NCBI GenBank assembly: GCA_033030425.1
Contig: JAUFSD010000014.1
Location: 434,001 to 498,000, forward strand
Length of the DNA stretch: 64,000 nucleotides
From: Verpa conica
Lineage: Eukaryota > Ascomycota > Pezizomycetes > Pezizales > Morchellaceae
Direction: 5' to 3'
Below, piece after piece: positions 1 through 12,605 of this stretch. The notes below the pieces were generated by a model. It searched no databases and was not told the origin of the DNA. It saw only the letters and a list, made by a program, of their open reading frames with translations. A program made the position numbers and the translations under genes. The first letter of the stretch is position 1. The number at the start of each line of letters is the position of its first letter.

Positions 1-2024
1 TGTAGAAGATCCGCTAGCCTCGATTCCATCTCATCCCTCTCCTCATCCTCCTCATCCTCGCATTCATCTTCGGTGTCATTGTATTCTTCAGCTTCGATTT
101 GCTCTTCGCCTCCTTCTCCGATGCTTGTTCTTCGGGACGGTGGTATCACAGTTGGTATAGGGTTCTTCAAGCTTTCGACAGCAAGCCTTAGATGTAGTCT
201 TAAAGCCTCATTCTGCGTTTGAAGTGCCTTGATCTTGCATTCTGCGACCTGTCTCGCTTCCTCCATCTTCCTTTGCATCTTCTCAACCTCGCTTTGGTAC
301 ATCTCGAGTTGTTCATTCTGCAGGTCGTTTTGCTTTTTCGTCTGGGTGACTTGAGATACGGAGAGCTGTAGAGCACGAATTGTTTCTTGCATCTCTGCGA
401 TTTGGGCATCACGCTCAGCAGCAGAAACATGATCTTGGTTGATGACAGCGCGAGTACGGATGCGTTTGGCTTGGTCTGCATAGCGCAGGGTAGAGAGCGT
501 TTCATCGTAATCAGATGGGGAGATACACGCTATCATAGCAGTTTTGGAGTTACCCCCAAGAGAGTCTTTCAGGAGCCAGGTCAAGATCTGAAATTCTCCA
601 TCAGCACTGTCTCCCTCGTTTGCGTTTTCAACCAGATTTTGGCTGCTTACAGAGTCGCGGTACGGAACCACTTCTCTCTTTTTTCTGATACCCTTTGTTG
701 GGACATCATCGGCTAGTGCTGCTATAACTCGCCCTAGTGTCGTAAGTGATTTGTTGATATTTGATCCTTCTCTCAATCGGGCACCAGTGGCACCAGTCGA
801 GTTCGCTCTCTCTGAACCAGCCAGATCCACAAGCCTACCAATTCCTATTAGTCACTCGTCGTTAAGAGTATTGGAATTGAATATACCGAATTCTCGCTAC
901 TCTCTCGGTTGTTTCGTCCGTATCCATGTCATGGTGAATCTGTTTCAATACTAAAGTGAACACTGCGTGGCTTCTACTACTAGTATCATTCATTTTGGTG
1001 CTAGCGATAGTCCTATTATTGTCTCCCATCTTCATCCACTTTAGAATCTCCCCAATATTCCTGACAGGGACTTCGGTAAGATCTTTAATATAAGGACCCT
1101 CGGTTGGTGATTCACGGACTTTGAGATAATATGGTGTTTCTCGGCGAGGTACTAAGAGGTCACGAACATGTTCGTTGTAGACCTCAAAGTAGGAGACACG
1201 GACAGAATAATTTACGCTGGGCGAGTTGTTGGATTCTATTCTTTCGAAAAGGTCGCGGCAAGTGCGTGGGATGAGACCGGGGTGTTCAGGAGTACCCATC
1301 TTCACGAAAACGAAAAGTGAAAGAGAAAAAACTAGTCAGTTAAAAAATCTTCATATTTTGGTGGAAGGAGAATAATTTGGGAAGCAAACCATAGAGTAAC
1401 TCTTCCCAGAACCTGTTTGGCCCTAGTTTTCATCCGTCAACATACTATTTATCAAGAGACTAACGCCAGTAGACTTACATATGCAAAGATACAAGTATGG
1501 TAGCCTTCAAAATTATGGTCTAAAAACTCTTCTCCGAGCGCATTGTAGACATCATCCTGATCTGCATAATGATCGTCCTGACGGTCAAAACTCCAGAAGG
1601 AATTATCGAATGTAAATTCTTTTTTCTCAACAATTTTTCGGCTATTTGGCCTCCCGGAGGATTCTGGCGGGGGGTAAAGAACAGTAGACTGGTTCCGGGG
1701 GTCCATTTCAATCAAATTAGCTGCTCCTCGCTCGATTTCTGATAACCCACATATATTTGTTTAGTTCCGATACGAATATAAACAAAGAGCTAAATACAGA
1801 CCTCGAGGAAGGAAACCACGGACTCTGACCACGACTCTGACATTTCCACCCCTCCCGCTAGTTGTCTCGGTGGTCATTTTCTGTGGGGCTACTTCCCGCG
1901 AGCGCAAGGATGCGCTCGAGGCAGAGGTCCTGAGTGGGTGAGGGGCAACTTCGAGGAAGGAGCGGCTTTCAGCAGACATTGAAGGCCTTACTGGCGTTCC
2001 TGGCGAAGACATAATGCTCGACAT
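1..2024 (-). CDS. Kinesin-3 family motor protein (5' part of the gene)
   Basis: ATP-driven microtubule motor of the kinesin-3 (KIF1/Unc-104) type, which moves vesicles and endosomes. The start at 2024 gives a Ser/Pro/Thr-rich leader, then the first motor strand ([11 protein letters not shown]). The P-loop GQTGSGKS lies in a short exon near 1420-1397, switch I (NDTSSRSH) near 1000-970, and switch II (LVDLAGSE) near 848-812. The motor is followed by a neck and a heptad-like coiled coil (about 500-200) and an acidic Glu/Asp stretch (about 130-20). The reading frame is still open at base 1, so the tail (FHA and PH domains in full-length relatives) is outside the window. At least five exons are joined by short GT..AG introns. 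Family assignment rests on motor motifs and the kinesin-3-like length of the N-terminal loops. Which fungal kinesin-3 subgroup it belongs to is uncertain. Confidence 0.9.
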
Positions 2025-2285
2025 CGTTACACCTTATTGAAAATATTGAAGACGTGAGGGATGAGTGAAGCTGCGTTGTTGCATACACAGCTGCTTTTAA
2101 TGCTGGATGCTGTGTTAAGTTGTTGCTGTGCCCTTTCTGGATTGTCAATATTTTGGTTTTACTACTCTAGGGCTAGTGTATGGAGATCTTTATTCTAAAG
2201 TTACCCGGCTGCGGTTAACACACCCCACTTTCATTTGCCCCACCATACTAGAAGGTCTATGCACCTACAACTACTCTACAACGCC
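2025..2285. promoter_or_regulatory. Divergent promoter between kinesin and TRM3
   Basis: A spacer of 261 bp separates the two start codons, so it must hold both 5' UTRs and both core promoters. No binding site stands out by eye. Confidence 0.5.
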
Positions 2286-5200
2286 ATGGACACGATCACC
2301 AATAATCATTCACTTGCAAGAATCCTGACCTCGCTGGTCGAATCCAAGGAGAGGGGTGAAAACCTCCCGTTTACTAATCATGTAGCCCGGCAGTTATCCT
2401 CTTCACAAGATGAAGGGGAAAGAGCCGTCCTAGCTGAAATGTTAGCGGCGTTGCTGTCTAAATCCCAAGATGTACATATTTAGGAAAAAATTTCACCCTA
2501 TAAGTCAGTCACTTTAAAGAGTTTCGCTAATTCACCTCCTCTATTTACATGTTCTAGAGATATTCGGAGGGTATCCTTAGCGAATTTGTAAAAAGCATAA
2601 TCGCTTCTACGACTGAGAACTCTGAGGAAACAACTCATACGAATCTCAAGCTTTGTGGCCGAATTTCATTGTCAGTACCAGCTATACTAGGTGAATTGGT
2701 AGAGGAAACAAAAAGGGACATTTCAAGCCTGCTACTTGTGGCCTCAACCTCCCATATTGCTAGCGATGATGCTTTTGAGGTTAATTTTCAACCTTTCATG
2801 AAGGAATACTGTTCTTTTACATTGGATAAGGGTCAGGAGTCCGAAGATCCAGATTTTTTCCAAAATTTATATACCACTATAATCCAACATCTAGGTTTCT
2901 TTAGAGTTGTCCTACTCGCTGAAGCCAATCCAATCGAGCCCACGAAAGCACTGGTTGATAATGTACAAATATTATCACCCTTCCTCTTCTCTCTTATTGC
3001 TTTGAGAAACCCAAAAGTTTCAGAGCTATCGTGCTATGTTTTTCGCCTTCTTCTTGGAAAATTAGATTTTTTCCTCCCTCAGAAAACCACGGAAGTAAGA
3101 TATCTTATTCAAAACCCTAACCCTATTTTTCTTATATTCTAATATACTAATCTACCTTCAGATGGTTTGGCATGGCGTTCAAAATCTTCTTAGGGCTTCT
3201 ACACATGTAGATCTAGCACTCAGTATCTGGCTCCGCTGGGTATCGTTGAGTTGCAAGAGCTCCCGTCCTTTAGATAGTATACTAGAGCAGGACGACTACT
3301 GGTCATTACTACAAGTTAGTTAAAAATTGTTTTCTCCGGTATTCAATTACAAAAAATTGCTCAAATTAATTTGTAGGATGGACTTTCTACCGGATTTAAC
3401 GAGCGCCGGAAATTCTGTCTCTATATCCTAAATTCATCCCTACAGCTGGTATCGAAACCAATCAATAATACAGTCCTCAGATACGACCCATCATCATTGA
3501 AGGATTCTATAGCATGGGGGAAGTACTCTACCATGATAGAGATTATCTCTCTCTCTACCTCTACGAACCAGTTTCTTGCAGCTATTCCAGATATTCGCCA
3601 ACTTTTAAAACAACCTTCACCAATATATGGTAGCTGGGTTGTTGTTTTGATGACACTTGGGCTGACCTCCTCATGTGGACCGTTGCAAAAAGCGGTTTGG
3701 GCGTTTTTGCTAAGCCTCGACGGCATAGAACTAGGAAAACTACTAGAAGGTGAAAGAGGGAGATATTTTATCAATGGTTTGTGACTGATTTTATTTTTTT
3801 CTTTTCTTTATGGGTTATAAATTCTGATCAGATAATTTGCATTTTATGCAGATATCTTTTTGCCTTATTCTATTGCAGCCCATCATTTCTCCATTCAAGA
3901 AAGGGGTGATACTCAGTGCGAGTATGGTGATAAATTCGCGCGTTTCTTAAAGGAAGCTATCATCCACAGCAGAGATTTGAGGGGATTATTAAAATTTGTC
4001 GATACCAGACAGGATACAATTTTCGCACCGGCGAGGGTATATGTGCTCAAAGGTATTATGGATGGAGTGGTAGAGCTTTCTGGTGATGGTTTTGGTCTTG
4101 GGATAGAAGAGATGGCAGTGATTGTAAGAATTTCTAGGATGAAGAGATTGTAAGCCTTAATCTTATCTATCAGGCTTGATTTATTATAAAGGACTAATTC
4201 CTGTGGGGAGATAGTGCACTCATGAAGACTGACTTGTACATTTCTATGTGTTTCAAACTTCTACTATCGATCAACTTGGATTATATAGCACCCGGGCTAT
4301 TTTTTGAGTACGTCGTCATATTCCATGGTCTTACATAGACCACTAATAAGATGGAAAACTAGTGCTTTGACTGAGATTTTTACCGGAAAGGAGAACTTGA
4401 TTACTACCAATTTTATTAAGTTATTGCAGAAATCTTTAGGGGCCAGTAAGGGTGTCGGCGAGTACCCATATTTTATTCTCGCAGAATTAGAATACGCATT
4501 GAAATTTTACAGTACCGGGAATCCCCCATCTAAGATTCTCTTACGGCTTGTCATTCTTGTTGCTCTCCTGGACAGAAAAGGGGAAAACCTAAAGAGAGTT
4601 CTCAGTAGTATATCTACTGATAGAAACCAATTCCGGTTTCTTTCAATCCTGCTAATCAGCAAAGGGCTTGCGGAAGGTAAAACACTCTAAAATCACGCTT
4701 GAATGCATTTCTAATTTTTCTTTGCCCTAGAAATACTCAAAGATCCAGAAGTACACATATTATTGACAGTTAAGCTCGAAAGTACTGGAAATCACCTCCT
4801 AGAAAATATCTTGAAGAGTGGATATACAACAGGACTAGCTTCTTTACTTTATCATCAACGCAACCATTGGATTCTCAGCCGTCTTGATAATAAAACACTT
4901 GGGAACCTTTTCAAAGATGCGTGGGGTTTAATGCATAAGCAGGGCTGGATAAAGGATGGAAAGGCTCATCTTAAACAGCTACAGATCTACAACGAGAAAT
5001 CCGCCCTAGAAACTAGCAAGCTCGACAGTGAACTTTTGGCGATTTGTGATGCCGCTGTATCTGCCATGGTAAGCAAATTGGAGCATATAGATTTTGCTAC
5101 AAAAGATGAAGTTTTGGAACTCATTATAATGATTCCATTACCGATGTTCGACCAGAATAAACATGAAAAGTAAGTGGCATTTTTACGAAGATATTGCAAG

Positions 5201-7772
5201 TGGTTATATATGACGTTGACTAAAGCGAATTATCGAGTGCAGCATGGTCAAACTGAAAATAATTGGGAAATTCCTTTATTCTGCATATGGTTTATTAGAT
5301 TCTTCTATTTTACAGCCACAGGGACAAGTGGTAAGAACCAATAAACATTGACAAGCTCAAAGCTGTATTAATATTGTCCCGCTAGCTGAACGATGGATTT
5401 GTTAAATCCCTTTTTGATACAACTAGGCGAATGCTTCGTTACATAGATAAGATTACTCTACTTAGAATTCTCGGATGCTTTAGGACAGTCTTCCGTAACG
5501 CATCTCCAGCTGTGGGACGTTACCCCATGCTGGATTCCCTGGTCCGTGATTTATGGGACTGCGCGGGCGTGACAAGTGCTATTGCAGATGAATCACTACT
5601 TGAAGTCAGCTTGATAAAGACTATATTTGATACATCCATTCTCAGGGCAAGCTTACAGATGAATAAAACATTGGCTAAGACATTGGCTGAAGTATTTCTC
5701 TAACTATTCTGAAGAAATATGGGCTTGTGGCTTACTAGATTCCTATAGATTGGAGAAGAGATCATGAAGATTTCTAAAGGGAAAAGATCGCTCGCCCCAA
5801 CGTTTGCGTGTAAGCTTTGGGAAGTATATTTGAGCGATCCGGATATCTTCTGCTCATGTAAATGGGTAGTTGATATTGTTATTGGGTTCATCAACTACGT
5901 TCCCAGCAAAGACCCTGAATTTCTTGTTGAAAATTCAATAGCGAAGATTTTTGACGATATTTGTTCTAAGCCGTCAGTAACCTTTTATTTTCTTTAATTT
6001 CTTACCTATACGTCATTAATAAGGGATAATAGGAATCACTATGAACAATACTATGGAGAAAAAGAGGAAATGGCTCAGGTATATATATTTGATGTCCTGT
6101 CTCGACTCGATCCAAGTAGTCCTTCTGGATTCGAATTCGCAGAGTGCATCAGAGATAAGATCTACGTTCCATGGACGTTGAATAAACCAGGAATGCCAGT
6201 TTATAGTAAATGGAAAAAGGTAAGTCAAAATCTCAGCACTACCGGTTTTTATTATGATGGCTAAGAAAGGGTAGGCTTCCCAATTACAAGTCTTACTAGT
6301 ACTCGAGCGCTTTGTGACAGCAGAGAAGAGCGCTTCATTTTTGGCTACGATTATCCCGACCCTATGCAATGAGCCCCACCCTAGATATCGGTTCCTTCTT
6401 GAGGTAAGTAATAGGGGTGTGGTTGGTAGTCTACGGAATCTTATACCAGGCTTCTAGTGGATGACAGCAATGTGTATTATACGCTTTACAGAAAACAGAA
6501 ACTGCTTATGGGGGTATGTATGTCTTGTGTCTTGTTTTATCGTGGATCTTTGCTCATAAGTGTCTAGATACCTTCAAGCTCCAGAAAACCCGAATCCAAA
6601 ACTGCAGGCATCGTTATTACGGGTTTCAATTATGGTTGCTCGTGAACTTCAAGAAGATCTAAAAGAAGAATTTTATACAGAGGTTTGGATATCTTTCCTT
6701 AGAAGTCTGCAATAGTGCGCACTAACTTGCCAAGTTGCTTTACACCGTAATTCCTTTGAGTAGCAATAATAAAGTGGCAGTGCGGCACCAAGCCATATCT
6801 ATGATACTTGAGTTATGGGACGACCTAGCGCAGTGGTAAGTATCTTCCTTCAAGAGTCTCCCTTTGAATACTAAGTGGAATAGGCAATATTTGAGAGATA
6901 ACGTGGTGTTTCAACGCCTTCGGCAGTCGATACTAAACTCAGAGTTTTTCAAGCAGGTTACTGCTACTGGGAAGATTGAAAATGAGAAGACCTTCGATGC
7001 CAGGTCGAACTTTACCTTTACAGGCATTCTGTCCGGGAATTATCTTCTTGGAGAGGATGAAGCGAATATCATTGCCCCAGAACTACTTGCTGCTTTAAAA
7101 TCAAAAAACCTGGAAGAATCCTTTATTCCAATCGGCAGCGTCGACCAGTTTGAGTGCAACGGTAGTAAAGTTGAGTTCACGAAGACAGAAAAAGCTGCAC
7201 TCGCTGAGGCACCACTACAAACAAAGAGTGGGAGCTGGGATGCAAGAGCCCTCATCGAAGCGGACGAGCATCGGAAAGGTAAAATTAGCTCTTCTAAAGG
7301 CGATGGACCCGAGATTATAGTTATCGCGTCCCTTATCGAAAACGCATACAACCTAGGCGGTCTATCCAGAGTCTCCGAAATCATGGGTGTAAACACCCTC
7401 TGCTTCAATAGCAAGGACGTTTTCAAGTTGAAGGATTTTACTTCAGTCTCGGTAAGCTCTGAAGTGTGGCTCCCCATCCTAGAGCTTAAAGCAATAGACA
7501 TTCCAGAATACATCCGCGCGAAGAAGCTTGAAGGATATTCTACAGTTGGGGTGGAACAGACGGATCGAAGCATTATCCTTGGGAGAAAAGACTATGCACT
7601 TCCAAAAAAGGTAGTATTACTTCTAGGAAGTGAGAAGTATGGCATCCCAGCCGAGTTGCTTGGGGAGTTGGATCTTTGCGTCGAGATCCCCCAGAAGGGC
7701 GAGACCCGGAGCATGAACGTTCAAACCGCAGCTGCAGTCGTACTGTATGAATTTTGTAGGAATTTTGGATAA
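2286..7772 (+). CDS. TRM3: tRNA (guanosine-18-2'-O)-methyltransferase, SpoU family
   Basis: Transfers methyl from S-adenosylmethionine to the 2'-O of G18 in the tRNA D-loop. The C-terminal SpoU/TrmD-knot domain lies at about 7300-7770. It contains the N-terminal block with IENAYNLGGLSR, the middle block VVLLLGSEKYGIPAE, and the final knot block CVEIPQKGETRSMNVQTA, which together bind SAM and close the trefoil knot. The long region before it is helical, repeat-like and poorly conserved, as in yeast Trm3 and human TARBP1. The ATG at 2286 is chosen because the frame from it (MDTITNNHSLARIL) continues across splice sites. Many short introns follow, for example 2470-2559 and a donor near 3095 after KTTE. 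Exons between about 5,200 and 6,900 are short and their exact borders were not all resolved. The stop is at 7770-7772. Confidence 0.88.
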
Positions 7773-8201
7773 AAAGGACCTTTTCGGCGAGCTTTATTAT
7801 CTAATAAGTTATTTATTCGTTAACTGCCGGGCACTATCCGTGGTTATCTCTGTTCGCATGCGTAGACTAGAATGTATAAGGGTGAATTGATGTAAAAGGG
7901 TGTCAGATACCTAGTCCCATACTCCGCCGCGAGCAGCCCGAAAAACCCAAGTGTTGCTATCTGGGTCCTTCTCGGTCCCTTCTTTCAAAGAAATTAGACC
8001 AAAACCTCTTCCAAGAATTTAGCTACGCCTATAAGTTAATATAAAGAATATCATACTCATTCTGCGCCTTGACTGTACACAAAAAATGAATATAATATAT
8101 AGACCTAATTATACCCATAGAGAATACTATTCGAGACACTAAAACTCTGTCCTAGAAACGGTTTCGTAGTATATATTCCACCCTTATTGTAATTTCCGAA
8201 A
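7773..8201. other. AT-rich intergenic stretch downstream of TRM3
   Basis: Presumed 3' UTR and spacer. No coding signal, RNA gene or clear repeat seen. Confidence 0.5.
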
Positions 8202-8487
8202 TCTACTAGCTAAAAAAAAAGTTTATAGCCTGGGTTCACCTAGGTAGCGTTGCAACCACCACACCACATCAAACACCACCCCCTTATTATATCAACACAA
8301 CTCAATATACCCAGCCTTTAATTCATTAACTAGTGAGTAGAGAGGGAGGAGGTGGAAGTGGAATATTGGATAAGCCTTGATTGAAGTTGATAGTTTGTGT
8401 TATTGGCAAAGTGTGGGCTAATACCGGCACTTTGGTGGTTGCTACCTAGGTAAACCCAGACTATAAATTTTTTTTTTAGCAAGTAGA
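8202..8487. repeat. MITE-like inverted-repeat element, family A
   Basis: Terminal inverted repeats of about 50 bp. The left arm (8202-8262) holds a nine-A run, then TTTATAGCCTGGGTT and ACCTAGGTAGC. The right arm (about 8434-8487) is its reverse complement with a few changes. The interior has no coding frame. A related half-copy lies at about 24713. Confidence 0.75.
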
Positions 8488-8490
8488 GTA

Positions 8491-8729
8491 TACTAGTGCG
8501 AAAATAAAGTCTGTTCGGTTCGGTACATGGCGATGCAACCACCAACCTCACAACTAAACCTCACAGCAACTAATTTTAGGATGAAATTAGAGCTACAAAG
8601 CTTCAGAAGACTATATTAGAATTTATGTATATGAATAGGGATAAGGGGAATTTTTTGCTATTGACATTTTCATTGGGGTAGACTTTGTTGCTTGTACCAA
8701 ACCGAACAGACTTTATTTTTGCACTAGTA
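8491..8729. repeat. MITE-like inverted-repeat element, family B
   Basis: Inverted repeats of about 30 bp, TACTAGTGCGAAAATAAAGT at the left and the reverse complement at 8699-8729, both reaching CTGTTCGGTT. Ends read TA-CTAGTGC, which allows a TA target duplication as in Tc1/mariner-type MITEs. It abuts family A within 4 bp, so one element probably inserted at the edge of the other. Confidence 0.75.
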
Positions 8730-9114
8730 TCTAGCAACCGAGTACATACAACACCTGCAGTAGAGTATCCCGTGGACCGTTACCCTCTTAAGGGACCGTT
8801 GCCCTAACAAGCTGAGCACTTTCAAATAGCATCTAAAAAATCAGATCAACCCACTACTATATCTATTGACCCCAGAGAATATATTAATATTAATCACCCT
8901 TTTTAAATAGTTGTTGGGTATGGCGCATTAAGTTTTTGGATCTAGTATTTCCTTGTAGTTTTACTCTAACTCCCCACAATGAGATAGAAATTTGCAGCCA
9001 GCTGGATTATATTTTCTGCTACTTGATAGAGATATCTAAGAAGTAAAGTTAATTTTCTTGGCTATTTTGTGGCCCCTAGAGTGCAGAGAGTATGGTTTTT
9101 GAGGCTAAAGGTAC

Positions 9115-9314
9115 TACCGTCGAAACTCGAGAAATTCGCTATGCGGGCGTCGCCGCCGCCTACTATTAAAAACAACCTCTAGACTCTTTTGGGCTCTCTC
9201 TAAGCCTACAACAGCTAGCTGGGGATAATAACCCTTGTGATCCGATAGTTCCTATACGCTTCATTGGAAGTGGTGGCAGCGCCTGCATAGCGAATTTCTC
9301 GAGTTTCGACGGTA
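9115..9314. repeat. MITE-like inverted-repeat element, family C, copy 1
   Basis: About 200 bp with inverted arms of about 35 bp (TACCGTCGAAACTCGAGAAA... at the left, the reverse complement ending at 9314). A second copy in the opposite orientation is at 58932-59120. The inner part (GCTATGCAGGCG, then a region near CACTTCC..GCGTATAG) is recognisable in both, which supports a mobile family over a chance palindrome. Confidence 0.78.
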
Positions 9315-9466
9315 CCTTTCTTGATCAAGGGTCGGCAACCTCTTGGCAACCTCTTGCTATTATAGAGCCTCTCTTGAAACTAGTCTTGTAACACATGAAA
9401 TGGCTTTAAATTCGATTTAAAAAACAAAAAAATAGCTTTCCCGCTTAGTCTTATGTCTGTACCCTT

Positions 9467-9855
9467 TTAGGGGGGTGTTATTGGGTTCGGTTTATATCTT
9501 TGGTAGGGCAGGAAAGGCGCCGAGTTCCAGGACGATAACAGTCCATGGGATAGTATACAAGAAATACCTCCCAATGCTAAATTTTTATTTCTTAGAGTGG
9601 CGGCGAGCATAACAACTCTTATCAGCGCTTTCCCTTGTATTTCCCCCTCATTTTCTCTCATTCTTAAGAGCATTTGTTGTATTTTCTTATGTGGGACCGC
9701 ATGCACAGCCCTGGGGTACTTCTCAGCACACTAGGGCACATTGTAGCCTTGATAGCTAGTCCACCCCTTAAAGTCATAAAAGATAGGAGTAAAATACTAG
9801 GGGGCTTAATGCCCATGAGCTCTTTACCTAGACTCGTTCCCAGATATATAAGCAT
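9467..9855 (-). pseudogene. Degenerate open frames of unknown origin
   Basis: Two overlapping minus-strand frames (9664-9855 and 9467-9706) overlap by about 43 bp. They could be one former reading frame broken by a frameshift. I do not recognise the peptide. Its position between repeats suggests a mobile-element relic, but this is a guess. Confidence 0.2.
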
Positions 9856-10024
9856 TCTATTGCTTGGGGTTGCTGTGGCATTCTATCCCTTAAATCGTCA
9901 CGCAACCATTCGGGACCGGTCTTTTAATAATATACCACAACGCCTCTAGATATTACAGAAAATATGCTAGAACATTTAGACTACATTCTCTAAAAAATGA
10001 TCATTATAAATTTAATGGGTAGTA

Positions 10025-11278
10025 TGTGACGATCTAACCATCGTCATAATTAGTCTCAAGTACCTCTCAATAGAGACGCCTAAGGATCTCCCTTGAGGGA
10101 TAGGACTAGCTATCCTGTTCCGGTCAATAGATACTAAGGAAAGTCATTACTATGATAGCCCGATCCCTAAGCGAGCTGGCGAGCTCCTAGGACGGAGTGA
10201 AGCTCACCGTCGTCGGTATGCGACAGAGAACAGAGTAATGCGTCTGTAGCTTATAGCTACGGGAGATACTAGTGCAATGAGACTGAAGCTGTTGCCTCCT
10301 TGAACAGAGTTAAGCTCCTGTTCCTCTAGGAGGAATAACAACGGTTTCGCTGATGGCCAACCTTATGGTAGGCCGAAAGCCGTGAGATAAGAGCAAAGCT
10401 ATGCTTAGTAGTTAGGGCCGCCAGCAAAAGTAATAATTAACCTGGCGGCGTCACGAATCGAACCATACGGGGCTATGCCTTGTGCGTCGCCCTAAGGTCC
10501 TTATGGATCAAGATTACCTCTCCGCCACGTCCCCAGGTTGGACTAGGAATGTGGGAAAGGAATCTAAGCAACGGCAGGAATCACCAGTGGGTTACCCTAC
10601 CTAGGGGACTCTGTGTTTTCTAACACCCCCGAGGCGCCCCACTGTGCCACCCGCCGTTTGCAGAGGGGGCCCCCCTGAGTTGCTGATTCCCTAACAAAAA
10701 GACAAGCTTTGGACCCCAAAAATAACCCCAAAACCGCCAGGAAAATTCGTCCAACCGAACCAAACTCGGAGGGTATATGGGGGACAGTGCTGCGAATCCA
10801 TAGGTGCAATCGGATTTGAAATCGGACCATTTTAGCAATAGTTACAGAGCTTTTAGTAACCAACGCTTTTAGTCGCTAGTCTATCGACCCCGCTAGCTCT
10901 TAGGGGCGCTCTAGACTCAGTTGATTTCCAAGCGCGGAGGAATTGTTCCCCCGCTTCTTGGCAGCCTGCTCACAATCAAAATCATAGCTTAAACCCGTCC
11001 TTCCCCCAGGACAATCATTCTTGCTAGTCAACGAACAATAGTTGTTCAGAGACCCTCATACTCTTTGCTAAAGACGTTTGTCTTCCCCTGGGAAGCAGAG
11101 CCTTTTAAAGTCTTTAGTTATCTATCCTTAAAATCCTTATTCCTGTTTTGCCTAGGGACTGTCGACCTTCCGTGTTGACGAGCGGTTCTAAGCCTCGCTG
11201 CTGAAGCTTCTCGTCAGAAAGGGAGGTTGTTGGTTTTTTTTGGTACGGCAGTACTCCCCTGGGAGTACCCCCGTTACA
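10025..11278 (-). mobile_element. Solo LTR of a retrotransposon (Gypsy-like by LTR style)
   Basis: The 1,254-bp unit reads TGTAACGGGGG... from 11278 and ends ...CGTCACA at 10025 on the minus strand, so it has TG..CA ends. It is flanked by a perfect 5-bp duplication TAGTA (10020-10024 and 11279-11283), the mark of integrase-mediated insertion. No internal coding region is present, so it is a solo LTR left by LTR-LTR recombination. The first about 413 bp of a second copy form 63588-64000 in opposite orientation. The superfamily is inferred only from LTR length and the TGTAAC start. No primer site is present to confirm it. Confidence 0.85.
10425..10527 (-). other. tRNA-like segment with RNA polymerase III A and B boxes inside the solo LTR
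   Basis: On the minus strand an A-box-like TGGCGGAGAGG (10527-10517) is followed 52 nt later by a B-box match GGTTCGATTC (10464-10455). A TTTT run near 10429 follows the B box. The acceptor and T stems do not pair well, so it is not a working tRNA. It may be a tRNA-derived (SINE-like) insertion or a pol III unit belonging to the LTR. Confidence 0.4.
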
Positions 11279-11283
11279 TAGTA

Positions 11284-11795
11284 AGGCTGGAAAATCGGGG
11301 GTTGTAGCAAAGACCGGTCGCGCTCGGGACCGTTAATGGTCCAAGGGATGGCGCATGCGACCTTAAAGGTGACACGATATAAAAACCGGTGGAACACCCA
11401 CTTAGAAGCAACTAATTAATAAACCAAAACTTATAGGGCCTTCTAGGGTACTAAAAATGCTATGTTTATTTTTATTAGACTATTAGGGCTGTGGTTGTGG
11501 AGTTACAGTGGTCTAGGAATAATTTTAATGGTTGCCAAGAGGAACATTCCACATAATACACAGTAATGACTATGTGTAGACTTGGCTAAGTCCACTATAT
11601 CACCTGTAAAAACCACAATTAATACCTCTAAATGTGATGAATATCACTTCTATTACTACTGAGGATATACCTACCAAAGTACTTGTCTCTAGTGTATATA
11701 TTGGTAATTTCTTAAAGAAAATCGAAATATGCGTATTTGGTCATGCCTGGGTATTTTATAGAATGTTCCACTTCCCCTTTTTACACCTAAAAAAG
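11284..11795. other. AT-rich intergenic stretch
   Basis: No gene seen. Several short motifs (TTATAGGG, GGTTGTGGAGTTACAG) resemble the arms of the neighbouring palindrome at 11796-11917, so this may be older material of the same element. Confidence 0.35.
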
Positions 11796-11917
11796 ACCCT
11801 TATAACTTCACAACAACTGCTGTAAGCAATCAAAAAGATATGGGGCTTTATTGATATCATAATAGGCCCTATATCTTTTTATTTAGTAATATCTGTTGCG
11901 GTTGTAAAGTTATAGGG
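11796..11917. repeat. Imperfect long palindrome
   Basis: Arms of about 55 bp. The left starts CCCTTATAACTTCACAAC and the right is its reverse complement ending GTTGTAAAGTTATAGGG. The core AAAAAGATATGGGGC pairs with GGCCCTATATCTTTTT around a short AT loop. The whole unit could fold into one hairpin. It is probably a foldback MITE. Confidence 0.65.
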
Positions 11918-12072
11918 ATTTGAAATTCGTGTCACCTTTATGACCTCATGCGCCATACAGAGATTTTCCGTGTCATTGTAGTCTTTTGCAGAATTAGAAT
12001 CTCCATGTCTTGCCTCTTTTGAGACCTAGCTTGGTAAACTAAGCGCGTCAGAATAATCATTATTGTGGCCTT

Positions 12073-12605
12073 GTTCTGGGCCGCTCCCGGATTTCACGAT
12101 TTCGCGAATGGACCCGGGCCATTCGTGAATGACCTGCTACCCCCATACATTCATAGCTCAACCGGTCCATTGACAAATAGCCTAGAATTACAGGGATCTA
12201 AAAAAATATTAGACCCTCATCAGCCATACTAGCTAGGCACCCTATGGGTACCCATGTACTGGGGGTTACCTCTCATAATTATAACCACCTGGAGATGCTT
12301 AGCAAAGAGGTATATACTAACTGAAGCAAAGTAATTAGGATCTAGTATTATAATAAGATCAACTTGCCCCCCTAAAGATTATAGGGTTTATATACTAGAG
12401 ATTAACCACATAAATGCTCTAAGTTATTATGTGTTTATTTGGGTGTACAATGTGTCTTCCCTAAGCTATTAGGGCTGATGAAAGTGTACCATTATCTTCT
12501 TTAGATCCCTGTAAGTCCAGCCATGAGTGTATGGGGGGTAACAGGCCATTCAAGAATGGCCCGGATCGATTCGCGAAATCGTGAAATTCGCGAGTGGCCC
12601 AGAAC
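12073..12605. repeat. Inverted-repeat element of 533 bp
   Basis: The left arm starts GTTCTGGGCC(G/A)CT and contains TTTCACGATTTCGCGAAT and CGGGCCATTC. The right arm carries the reverse complement of each and ends GGCCCAGAAC at 12605. Arm similarity runs about 90 bp and fades into GGGATCTAAA and TCATCAGCC blocks also present in both halves. No coding frame. Confidence 0.75.

Noticed and set aside
7040..7573. 177-residue open frame antisense to TRM3
   Set aside because: It is a shadow of the conserved SpoU domain coding strand, without recognisable domains.
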